Shown: positions 25,665 to 33,265 of the stretch, piece after piece
Position numbering within the stretch: position 1 is the first letter of the stretch
Layout: every line of letters begins with the position of its first letter
Assembly: GCF_026191475.2 (NCBI RefSeq)
Contig: NZ_JAOSLC020000002.1
Span: 743,501 to 807,500 of the forward strand
DNA: 64,000 nt
DNA from: Polaribacter ponticola
GTDB taxonomy: Bacteria > Bacteroidota > Bacteroidia > Flavobacteriales > Flavobacteriaceae
Direction of reading: 5' to 3'
Program-made: the position numbers and the translations under genes
The notes under the pieces: generated by a model
Databases searched by the model: none
Told to the model about the DNA's origin: nothing
The model's input: the letters and a program-made list of their open reading frames with translations, nothing else

Positions 25665-26366
25665 ATGAAAAAACGATTACTTACTTTACTATTTACTGCT
25701 TTTATCTTTCAAATACATTCACAATGTTCAGAAAACTTAAGCGGATTTGGTAATAATCCAGACAATTCTTCTTACAATATTACTGGTGATGTTTCTATAA
25801 CTTTAAACACCAACAACACAGTTACATTAGATTTAGCAAGTAATTTTAGTACAACATCAGGACCAGATGTAAGAGCATATTTAGTAGATTCTAACGGAAT
25901 TTCAGATGCAACTTTAGCTACAACTTTAATTGCTAATCTAAATCATTTAGAATTTGGTTTAATTAAATTTTCTGGACAACAAACCTTTACAATTGATGTT
26001 CCTCAAGAAACAGATATTACAAAATTCGATAAAGTTTTCTTTTACTGTTTAGAGTATGATCACTTTTGGGACTTAGGAACTTTTACAAGTTTTACTTCTA
26101 GCAATTGTTCTGTTTTAGATATTGAAACTTTTAATCTTAATAAAATCAGTTTCTTTCCAAATCCTGCAAAAAATAAAATTCAGTTTTCAAATATTGATGG
26201 ATTATCTGCTGAAATTCGTATTTTTAATGTTTTAGGAAAACAGGTATTTCATCAGTCTAAAATCACAGAAAAAAACATAGATATTTCTTCTTTTAACAAA
26301 GGAATTTATTTGGTTAAAATTGATGTTGATGGAAAATCAAAAACAAAGAAACTAGTTATTAATTAA
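25665..26366 (+). CDS. Secreted DM13-like protein with T9SS sorting domain
   Basis: A 233-residue protein with a signal peptide (up to FQIHSQ), a central beta domain and a type A T9SS C-terminal domain (ISFFPNPAKNKIQFSN, NVLGKQVFHQSK, KGIYLVKIDVDGKSKTKKLVI). The central part GPDVRAYLVDSNGI...FDKVFFYCLEYDHFWDLGTF looks like a DM13 domain, a heme-like or redox domain in some surface proteins, with Cys and acidic residues in place. It is exported across the outer membrane by the T9SS. It lies inside the arsenosugar operon, between the glycosyltransferase and a palindromic repeat. A role in arsenic chemistry at the surface is untested. Confidence 0.78.
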   Translation: MKKRLLTLLFTAFIFQIHSQCSENLSGFGNNPDNSSYNITGDVSITLNTNNTVTLDLASNFSTTSGPDVRAYLVDSNGISDATLATTLIANLNHLEFGLIKFSGQQTFTIDVPQETDITKFDKVFFYCLEYDHFWDLGTFTSFTSSNCSVLDIETFNLNKISFFPNPAKNKIQFSNIDGLSAEIRIFNVLGKQVFHQSKITEKNIDISSFNKGIYLVKIDVDGKSKTKKLVIN

Positions 26367-26370
26367 AAAA

Positions 26371-26444
26371 CGTCATTGCGAGGCACGAAGCAATCTCACT
26401 ATCAATTAAGAGATTACTTCATTCGTTCCTCATTCGTAATGACG
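26371..26444. repeat. Palindromic intergenic repeat, copy 3
   Basis: The most complete copy: CGTCATTGCGAGGCACGAAG-CAATCTC, a short loop (ACTATCAATTAA), then GAGATTACTTC...CGTAATGACG. The arms are nearly complementary along 30 bases, so it would form a long hairpin. It ends 12 bases before the purine nucleoside phosphorylase ATG. Confidence 0.85.
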
Positions 26445-26455
26445 AGTGATAAAAT

Positions 26456-27271
26456 ATGAAGCAACAACAATTACAAGAAACAATCGATTTTTTAAAATCT
26501 AATGGAATTACAAATCCAGAAATAGGAATTGTATTAGGTACAGGTTTAGGAAAATTAGTTGATGAAATTTCAATTGAAAAAGAAGTTGCTTATGCTGATA
26601 TTCCTAACTTTCCTGTTGCAACTGTAGAATTTCATTCTGGTAAATTAATTTACGGAGAATTATCTGGAAAAAAAGTGTTAGTAATGGCAGGTCGTTTTCA
26701 TTTATATGAAGGTTACAATGCCTGGGAAGTAACTTACGGAATTAGAACATTACATGGCTTGGGAATTAAAAATTTATTGATTTCAAATGCTGCTGGAGCT
26801 ATAAACCTCAACTATAAAAAAGGAGATTTAATGTTGATTGAAGATCATATTAATTTACAAGGTAGCTCTCCATTGGCATTTAAAGGTGCAAATAAATTTG
26901 GTAATATTTTTGCAGATATGTTAGAACCCTATTCTAAAGAATTGAATGCTAAAATTAGTGATATTGCTAATCAACAAAACATCTTATTACACAAAGGTGT
27001 CTATACTAGTGTTTTGGGACCTCAACTAGAAACTAGAGCAGAATATAGAATGTTGCAAATTTTTGAAACTGATGCTGTTGGTATGAGTACTGTACCAGAA
27101 GTTATTGTTGCCAAACAATTGAACTTACCTTGTGCTGCTATTTCAGTTTTAACAGATGAATGTGATCCTAAAAACTTACAACCTGTAGATATTGGAGAAA
27201 TTATTGCAATTGCAGGTAAAGCAGAACCAAAAATGATTACACTTTTTAAAGAAGTTATAAAAGAACTTTAA
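26456..27271 (+). CDS. Purine nucleoside phosphorylase
   Basis: A 271-residue class I (trimeric, PNP II/MTAP type) purine nucleoside phosphorylase. GIVLGTGLGKLVDEI (residues about 23-37) binds phosphate, MAGRFHLYEGYNAWEVTYGIR and LLISNAAGAINLNYKKGDLMLI follow, and VGMSTVPEVIVAKQLNLPCAAISVLTDECDP carries the base site. It cleaves purine nucleosides to ribose-1-phosphate and base. As the last gene of the arsenosugar cluster, it is well placed to cut adenine from the ArsS product 5'-deoxy-5'-dimethylarsinoyl-adenosine. That link is inferred. The gene converges with the hydrolase gene 2 bases later. Confidence 0.93.
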   Translation: MKQQQLQETIDFLKSNGITNPEIGIVLGTGLGKLVDEISIEKEVAYADIPNFPVATVEFHSGKLIYGELSGKKVLVMAGRFHLYEGYNAWEVTYGIRTLHGLGIKNLLISNAAGAINLNYKKGDLMLIEDHINLQGSSPLAFKGANKFGNIFADMLEPYSKELNAKISDIANQQNILLHKGVYTSVLGPQLETRAEYRMLQIFETDAVGMSTVPEVIVAKQLNLPCAAISVLTDECDPKNLQPVDIGEIIAIAGKAEPKMITLFKEVIKEL

Positions 27272-27273
27272 AA

Positions 27274-28149
27274 TTATTCTTTTGTTTTTAAAATTGACTC
27301 TAAAATATGTGCTGTAATCATATTTTTATCCTCAGTATTAAACTGGTTTTTACCTTCTTTCAAAAGTAAAACAGATTCTAAAGAAGGTAATATTTTTTTG
27401 GCTTTTTGTATCAATTTATTTCCTGGTACAACTATATCTTTTACTGCTGCAAAGATATATATTGGGGTTGTTATACGTTTTGCTTCTTTTTTCTTCACTT
27501 TAGCCAAAGGCAAAAAATCGAACTTATAGTTTGCTATTAATTTTGATAAAAAATGTAAGTTAAAAGCATCTTTTTCTGTACTCAAAGCGTTTACAATAAC
27601 AGCTAATTGTTTGCTATCTTGTTTCCATTTATACAACTTTAAAGGTACATAAATAGAAAAAAACAATTTTATTATACTTCCTTTTACAAAACCTGTTGGC
27701 GAAATTAAAAAGGCTTTTGCAATTCTACTTTCTTCATAAGCTAAAGTTTTATACGCAATATAGCCGCCTAAAGAATAGCCAACTAAATACACGTTAAACA
27801 AATGTAATCTAGAGATAATTTCATACATCCATTTTCCATATTCATTAGATTTAGAATTTAACCTAATTTCATCACTAATATTAGGTTGCCCTAAAATGTC
27901 TATGGCATAAACTTTAAAATTTTGTTCTAGTGCTTTAAAATTATCTAAAGCAAAAGGTGCACAGCTATACAAACCATGCACCAATACTAAAGGGGTAAGA
28001 TTATTATTCTTTGTTGTTATAATATTAGTGTCACCAAAACTTGTTTCTACAGTAATAAAATCAACCTCAAAGTTTAAGGTATCTAATTTTTTATAATAAA
28101 AATTTAAAACCTCTTTTTTACCAACTGCATTTTTAAAGAATGAGTGCAT
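27274..28149 (-). CDS. Alpha/beta-hydrolase fold protein
   Basis: A 291-residue serine hydrolase-like protein. LVLVHGLYSCAPF carries the oxyanion-hole region, and the nucleophile elbow is G-Y-S-L-G in NVYLVGYSLGGYIAYKTLA. TPIYIFAAVKDIVVPGNK suggests the acidic residue, and the His is not evident at the usual site (LKEGKNQFNTEDKN replaces the GHF-type motif), so catalytic completeness is uncertain. It starts 8 bases after the outer-membrane protein gene stop and so shares its transcript. It may be a lipase or esterase, but no substrate is known. Confidence 0.75.
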   Translation of the reverse strand: MHSFFKNAVGKKEVLNFYYKKLDTLNFEVDFITVETSFGDTNIITTKNNNLTPLVLVHGLYSCAPFALDNFKALEQNFKVYAIDILGQPNISDEIRLNSKSNEYGKWMYEIISRLHLFNVYLVGYSLGGYIAYKTLAYEESRIAKAFLISPTGFVKGSIIKLFFSIYVPLKLYKWKQDSKQLAVIVNALSTEKDAFNLHFLSKLIANYKFDFLPLAKVKKKEAKRITTPIYIFAAVKDIVVPGNKLIQKAKKILPSLESVLLLKEGKNQFNTEDKNMITAHILESILKTKE

Positions 28150-28157
28150 ATAATTGT

Positions 28158-28748
28158 TTAAAACCAGTTAAAACCTAAGCTTACACCAAATGAAGCTGCA
28201 TCTCTATGTTGGTCATTAGCTATATTTACACTACCAAATACTAACTTGCTTTGCACATTCATAGCAAAATTTTCTTTTTGATAAAACTCATACCCAATAC
28301 CAACAGATACTAGTTTACCAAAATTCCAATCGTCATTACCATCATTAATATCATACAGTGCTGGTGAGTCTATTCCCAAACCAATACCGCCATTTACCCA
28401 CCATTTGTTAGCAAACCAATACTGAGCACCTACTAAAACTCCACCAAAATGTCTGTCATTATCTTCAAAATCATAAATCATACCAGGTAAAGAAACCGTA
28501 ATTGCTAAGTTTTCTTTTACCATATACCCAACTTTAAAATCTGGAAAATTACCAGCTCCTTGCGATTTTTCAAAAGTTTGTGTACCAGAACTGTTTTCTA
28601 TATTAATAAAACCACCTCCAATACCAAACTCAAAAATAAATTTATCTCTATTTGGTGTTGTTGTTTCTTGTGCTACAGATATAAAGGATATCAGTAATAA
28701 AGCACATAAGCTTAATGTATTTATCAATTGTTTTCTTTTTGCTCTCAT
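28158..28748 (-). CDS. Outer-membrane beta-barrel protein (OmpA/OprF-like small porin fold)
   Basis: A 196-residue protein with a signal peptide (IINTLSLCALLLISFISVAQ) and a barrel. Alternating aromatic strands (FIFEFGIGGGFINIE, WWVNGGIGLGIDSPA, ASFGVSLGFNWF) and the C-terminal Phe are the marks of an outer-membrane barrel. No specific function is seen. The alpha/beta hydrolase gene 8 bases downstream is co-transcribed with it. The 476-base gap upstream probably carries its promoter. Confidence 0.75.
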   Translation of the reverse strand: MRAKRKQLINTLSLCALLLISFISVAQETTTPNRDKFIFEFGIGGGFINIENSSGTQTFEKSQGAGNFPDFKVGYMVKENLAITVSLPGMIYDFEDNDRHFGGVLVGAQYWFANKWWVNGGIGLGIDSPALYDINDGNDDWNFGKLVSVGIGYEFYQKENFAMNVQSKLVFGSVNIANDQHRDAASFGVSLGFNWF

Positions 28749-29224
28749 TTTTCTGTTTATTTTAATTGTTTATATTTTTTAACCTTGCAAAGGTGCGGTA
28801 GATACTTAAGTCAATCGTCTTGAATTATATTCTAGCACTATCTTTTAAGATTTAGTACTTTTTATTTTTTTATGGAACTAATGATCTTTTTACTGTTTTT
28901 AAACTTATTTTTTTGTAAAAATGTTATAAATAATGAATACCTATTTATAGCGATAAGTTTTAGATTTCATCCAAAATGGTGATTTAATTTTTGGCAGTTT
29001 TACTAATAGGTTGATAATTTTGCTGTTTTTACTTAAAGTACGATTGTACTTGCTAATTATCAGATTTTCCCCAAAAAACTGTTAACTAATTTATTGAGTG
29101 TTTTAATTTTCGATTTAAAAACTTTATTGGCTCTGAAATACAAAATTCTGGACACTTAACAAGTGTATAATTCTACATGATGATTTAGAACTTACAAAAA
29201 AAAGAAACTGAAAAAAGGCAGAAT
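28749..29224. other. Gap between regulator and outer-membrane protein genes
   Basis: 476 bases, strongly AT-rich, with no open frame that I can support. Both flanking genes are on the minus strand, so this stretch holds the promoter of the outer-membrane protein gene and the end of the regulator transcript. A short palindrome, ACCTTGCAAAGGT (about 28781-28793), lies 33 bases upstream of the outer-membrane gene and could be an operator, but no factor is known. Confidence 0.4.
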
Positions 29225-31009
29225 TTACTTGACTTGCATTTTTACCCATTTGCTTGGAGTAATGCCTTCTGTTTTCTTAAAATAAGTATTAAAAACACTT
29301 TTAGAATTAAAGCCACTATCATAGGCCAAACCTAAAATTGTAATGTGTTTTAGTTTAGGATTTACTGCCAATTCTTTAAAATATTGCAAGCGATAATTAT
29401 TTACAAACTCATTAAAATTACCATCCAAAGTTTCATTAATTACATAAGAAACTTTGTTAGAGGTAGTTTTTAAATAGGCTGCTAAAGAAGACAAGCTTAA
29501 TTGAGGATCTAAATACGGTTGTTCTTCTTTAAAGTAAACTAAGATGGTTTCTTGTAAATTTTGCAGCTCGACACAATCTAACTTTTCTTTTGTACTCTCT
29601 TTTATTTCTTTTGAAGTTGTTGAAATATCCGATATCAATAAATTAGAAATATGTAATGCATTAAATGCTGAATTGCTTTGTAACTTTTTTAAAAAAGGTT
29701 CTTGTTTAAAATTAATCACCTGACCTCTTCGTTGTTTTACTTGATTACTTAATAAGATAAAACTTAATGATTGATGTTCTTTAGAATTGGCAAGTATAAA
29801 AATCTGAAATGGAGATATTAAGGTATCACTTATTCCGTTTTCTGCTGATGCCTCTTCTAAATATTCATTTGGTACTATTGTGTTTTCTTCATTTATAACC
29901 TTATACAACAGTATTTTTTCTTTATAAAAAGAAGTCTTTTGATGAAGTTCTTTGAGAGCATCTTTTTTTTGCAACCAAATTAAACAGAAAGCATGTAAGT
30001 TTTTTGCTAGCACTAAATCAGGTCTTATGTTTAACGCATTTGTAGTTTGCGCTAATGCTAAAGTATATTTTTCTTGATAATAATAAATATTTGCTAAAGT
30101 ATAATGGTTATTAGCAGACAATGGATCTACCTCTATTAATTTATGTGCATATACCAACGCTTCTTTAAAAAAACCATTGGCAATAAACAATTCCGTCATA
30201 GCCTCTAAACCATCTATATGATTTGGGTTGATGCTTAAAACTTGTTGAATGTATTGGTAAGCAAGTTTAAAATTCCAAAGTCCCCAAAAAAACTTACCCA
30301 CAAATGAAAGCGGATATTCTGGCAATTGTGTATCTATTTCTTTAGCTTTTAAAAAGTTTTTCTCTGCCAAAGTTGTTGCTTCGTTAAAAGGCATATATCC
30401 CCAAATAGCCAACAAACCATAACACTGTAAGTTAGCATAATAAGCTTTTGCATAATTAACATCTTTAGCAATGGCTTTGTTATAAAACTCAATGGCGGTA
30501 TTTAAAGAATCCGAAGTCCATTGTAATTGATAATATCTACCTTGTAAAAACAATTCGTAAGCTGCAACGTTATAAGTTGAATTTTTAACCAAGTGCTCGT
30601 CTATATTAAAATGCCCAAAATTTTCACGCACTTTATTAGCAATTAGTACACTAATTTCATCTTGAAGGTCAAAAATATTATCTAATTTTCTATCAAAATT
30701 TTTAGACCAATAATGTGTTCCATTCTTAGTATCTATTAATTGTGCAGTTATACGAACTCTATTATTAGCTTTACGAACACTACCTTCTAAAAGAGTTGCT
30801 ACACCTAATTGTTTCCCTACTTTTCTAACATCAATATTTTTACCCTTAAATGCAAAACAAGAGGTTCTTGCAATTACTTTTAGTTCTTTAACCTTTGTTA
30901 ATGCATTAATAATTTCTTCAGTAATACCATCGCAAAAGTATTCATTGTTAATATCATTACTCATATTAACAAATGGCAGTACTGCAATAGATTTTAAAGA
31001 AAGTTTCAT
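29225..31009 (-). CDS. TolB-like/TPR/AraC-type regulator
   Basis: A 594-residue protein with three parts. Residues 1-130 are a TolB-like or FlgO-like domain (KSIAVLPFVNMSNDINNEYFCDGITEEIINAL), as in cyclase-linked and CadC-type regulators. Residues about 150-360 are TPR repeats (ISVLIANKV...YNKAIAKDVNYAKAYYANLQ; HKLIEVDPLSANNHYTLANIYYYQEKY). Residues about 500-590 form an AraC-type helix-turn-helix (LSSLAAYLKTTSNKVSYVINE, LAYDSGFNSKSVFNTYFKKTEGITPSKW). It has no TM helix, so it is likely cytosolic, and it may control the adjacent outer-membrane/hydrolase operon. The N-terminal domain gives no clear ligand site. Confidence 0.85.
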   Translation of the reverse strand: MKLSLKSIAVLPFVNMSNDINNEYFCDGITEEIINALTKVKELKVIARTSCFAFKGKNIDVRKVGKQLGVATLLEGSVRKANNRVRITAQLIDTKNGTHYWSKNFDRKLDNIFDLQDEISVLIANKVRENFGHFNIDEHLVKNSTYNVAAYELFLQGRYYQLQWTSDSLNTAIEFYNKAIAKDVNYAKAYYANLQCYGLLAIWGYMPFNEATTLAEKNFLKAKEIDTQLPEYPLSFVGKFFWGLWNFKLAYQYIQQVLSINPNHIDGLEAMTELFIANGFFKEALVYAHKLIEVDPLSANNHYTLANIYYYQEKYTLALAQTTNALNIRPDLVLAKNLHAFCLIWLQKKDALKELHQKTSFYKEKILLYKVINEENTIVPNEYLEEASAENGISDTLISPFQIFILANSKEHQSLSFILLSNQVKQRRGQVINFKQEPFLKKLQSNSAFNALHISNLLISDISTTSKEIKESTKEKLDCVELQNLQETILVYFKEEQPYLDPQLSLSSLAAYLKTTSNKVSYVINETLDGNFNEFVNNYRLQYFKELAVNPKLKHITILGLAYDSGFNSKSVFNTYFKKTEGITPSKWVKMQVK

Positions 31010-31258
31010 AAAATAACTTTAGACTATAATAGACGTCACAAAATACAGTTTGTTACAAAAAAAAATTAAATATGAAATATTTAATTAGACCAAACAAACC
31101 AGTAATTTAAAACAATTATAATAAGTCGAATATTTACCTTCGTTTTTAATCATTAATACTTAGAGAAAAAAATTACCTATTTAAGTGAAAACAATATCGA
31201 TTTTAATGTTTTTATAACAATTTTAAAGTAAGTATCAGTCGGTATTTTCGTCAAAAAA

Positions 31259-32281
31259 GTGAAACCAAAAAAACTTACTTTTATGTTATTACTACTTCTT
31301 TTTATTGCTGCTTGTTTTCTAGCATATAGCAATGGCGCAAATGATAATTTCAAAGGTGTTGCCACCTTATTTGGATCTGGAATTACCAATTATAAAAAAG
31401 CGATAAACTGGGCAACAATTACAACTTTTTCTGGTGCTGTTGCAGCTATTTTTTTGGCTGAAGAATTGGTTAAAAATTTTTCTGGAAAAGGCTTAGTTCC
31501 TAATAATTTAATTCAAACTCCAATTTTTGCCATTGCAATTGCACTAGGAGCAGCAATAACAGTTTTTTCTGCTACTAAAATCGGAATGCCAATTTCTACT
31601 ACACATAGTTTAGTTGGTGGTTTATTTGGAGCTGGATTTATGGCAGTAGGTTCTGAATTTAATTTTCTAAAATTAGGAAACACTTTTTTAATGCCTTTAA
31701 TTGTAAGTCCATTAATGGCAGCAATTTTAAGTTTACTTGCTTATTTATTCTTTAAGTTTTTACGTAAGAAAATCCCTTCTTTAAACATAGAAAAACCAAC
31801 ATTAATTGGCATAAGTTCACCTAAAATTTTAGATTCATTACATTATCTAAGCTCTGGGATTGTTAGTTTTGCAAGAGGTTTAAATGACACCCCAAAAATT
31901 GTTGGATTATTACTAATTATTAACGCAATTGATATTAAAATAAGCATGATTTCTATTGCAGTTATTATGGCTTTAGGCGGTTTATTAAATGCAAGAAAAG
32001 TAGGAGAAACCATGAGTAAAAAAATTACAAAAATGAACTCAGGCCAAGGATTTACTGCAAACATGATTACAGGTTTATTAGTAACAACAGCAAGTATTCA
32101 TGGTTTACCCGTTTCTACAACACACGTTTCTGTTGGTTCTCTTTTTGGCATTGGTACGGTTACAAAAAAAGCTAATTTTAAAATGATAGGAAAAATTGTT
32201 TTGTCTTGGATACTTACCTTACCAATTGCTGCAATTATGAGTGCGTTTGTTTTTAAATTATTAGAATTGTTAGCATCATAA
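31259..32281 (+). CDS. pit: PiT family inorganic phosphate transporter
   Basis: A 340-residue inner-membrane protein of about ten helices. The two inverted PD001131-type signatures are present: NGANDNFKGVATLFGSG near the start and SFARGLNDTPKIVGLLLI in the middle. ISTTHSLVGGLFGAG and VSTTHVSVGSLFGIG are the matching repeats. PiT proteins bring in phosphate (often as metal phosphate) using the proton or sodium gradient. The start is GTG at 31259, and an ATG at 31283 would give a shorter first segment. I keep GTG since its lysines precede the first helix well. It is divergent from the regulator gene across a 249-base gap. Confidence 0.92.
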   Translation: MKPKKLTFMLLLLLFIAACFLAYSNGANDNFKGVATLFGSGITNYKKAINWATITTFSGAVAAIFLAEELVKNFSGKGLVPNNLIQTPIFAIAIALGAAITVFSATKIGMPISTTHSLVGGLFGAGFMAVGSEFNFLKLGNTFLMPLIVSPLMAAILSLLAYLFFKFLRKKIPSLNIEKPTLIGISSPKILDSLHYLSSGIVSFARGLNDTPKIVGLLLIINAIDIKISMISIAVIMALGGLLNARKVGETMSKKITKMNSGQGFTANMITGLLVTTASIHGLPVSTTHVSVGSLFGIGTVTKKANFKMIGKIVLSWILTLPIAAIMSAFVFKLLELLAS

Positions 32282-32301
32282 AATTGATTATATTTATTGA
32301 T

Positions 32302-33189
32302 ATGAACAAATACCTCGATATTATAAATAACTCCTATTCTAACTATTGGAATTACCTAAAAAATTCAGTTTTTATGGAATTGAATTGGGAGAATTATTTC
32401 TACGGATTAATCATAATTTCTCTAGTAGTTTGGGGTTTAGAAATTATCTTTCCTTGGCGAAAAAATCAATCTATTTTTAGAAAAGATTTTTGGTTAGATG
32501 CTTTTTATATGTTCTTTAATTTCTTTTTATTAAACTTAATTGTATTAATTGCTTTATCTAATTCAGCAGCACAATTATTTAATGATTTTCTAGGATTAGT
32601 CGGTTTATCAATCTCTAATTTTCAGCTTTTAGAAATTAACAAATTACCTTTTGCTTTAAGAGTTTTTATCTTTTTTATTGTAATTGATTTTGTACAATGG
32701 TGGACGCATCGTTTGCTACATAAGTTCGAATTTCTATGGAATTTTCATAAAGTGCATCATTCTGTTAAAGAAATGGGATTTGCCGCACATTTACGTTATC
32801 ACTGGATGGAACCTGTGGTTTATAATTCTTTAAAATACATACCTTTAGCTATTATTGGCGGATTTACAGCACAAGATATTGCCTTTGTTCATTTTTTTAA
32901 TATTACGATTGGACATTTAAATCATGCAAACATCAATTGGGATTATGGTTGGTTAAAATATATTTTAAATAACCCAAAAATGCATATTTGGCATCACTCT
33001 AAAGAATTGCCAGAAGAAAGAAAATTTGGCGTAAACTTTGGGATAACCTTAAGTATTTGGGATTATATTTTTAAAACAAAATACATACCACATTCTGGTA
33101 GAGATATTGAATTGGGTTTTGAAGGTGATGAAAATTTTCCTGAGAGTTTTTTACAACAAGAACTCTATCCGCTAACCCATAAAAAGTAA
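32302..33189 (+). CDS. Sterol desaturase/fatty-acid hydroxylase family protein
   Basis: A 295-residue integral membrane di-iron enzyme of the fatty-acid hydroxylase superfamily. The His boxes are HRLLH, HKVHH, HLRYH and HIWHH, and all are present in the expected order (residues about 130-240). Members hydroxylate or desaturate lipids, including sterols, ceramides or carotenoids. The actual substrate in Flavobacteria is not known. I chose the ATG at 32302 (MNKYLDII) over a TTG at 32284, which would add six residues. It follows the PiT gene by 20 bases and ends at a strong bidirectional terminator. Confidence 0.85.
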   Translation: MNKYLDIINNSYSNYWNYLKNSVFMELNWENYFYGLIIISLVVWGLEIIFPWRKNQSIFRKDFWLDAFYMFFNFFLLNLIVLIALSNSAAQLFNDFLGLVGLSISNFQLLEINKLPFALRVFIFFIVIDFVQWWTHRLLHKFEFLWNFHKVHHSVKEMGFAAHLRYHWMEPVVYNSLKYIPLAIIGGFTAQDIAFVHFFNITIGHLNHANINWDYGWLKYILNNPKMHIWHHSKELPEERKFGVNFGITLSIWDYIFKTKYIPHSGRDIELGFEGDENFPESFLQQELYPLTHKK

Positions 33190-33201
33190 ACCTATTACTA
33201 T

Positions 33202-33234
33202 AAAAAAGAGGAACTCTTAGAGTTCCTCTTTTTA
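33202..33234. terminator. Bidirectional terminator between converging genes
   Basis: AAAAAGAGGAACTC (33203-33216) pairs exactly with its complement at 33220-33233 around a 3-base loop, with flanking A and T runs. It serves the sterol-desaturase-like gene (+) and the large surface protein (-). Confidence 0.9.
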
Positions 33235-33265
33235 ACTAACTATGTTACTTTTCCTCTTTATATGA

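Noticed and set aside
29225..31009. Reading the AraC/TPR regulator as an adenylate cyclase because of its TolB-like N terminus
   Set aside because: No cyclase catalytic domain is present. Only the TolB-like domain that often accompanies such enzymes is there.
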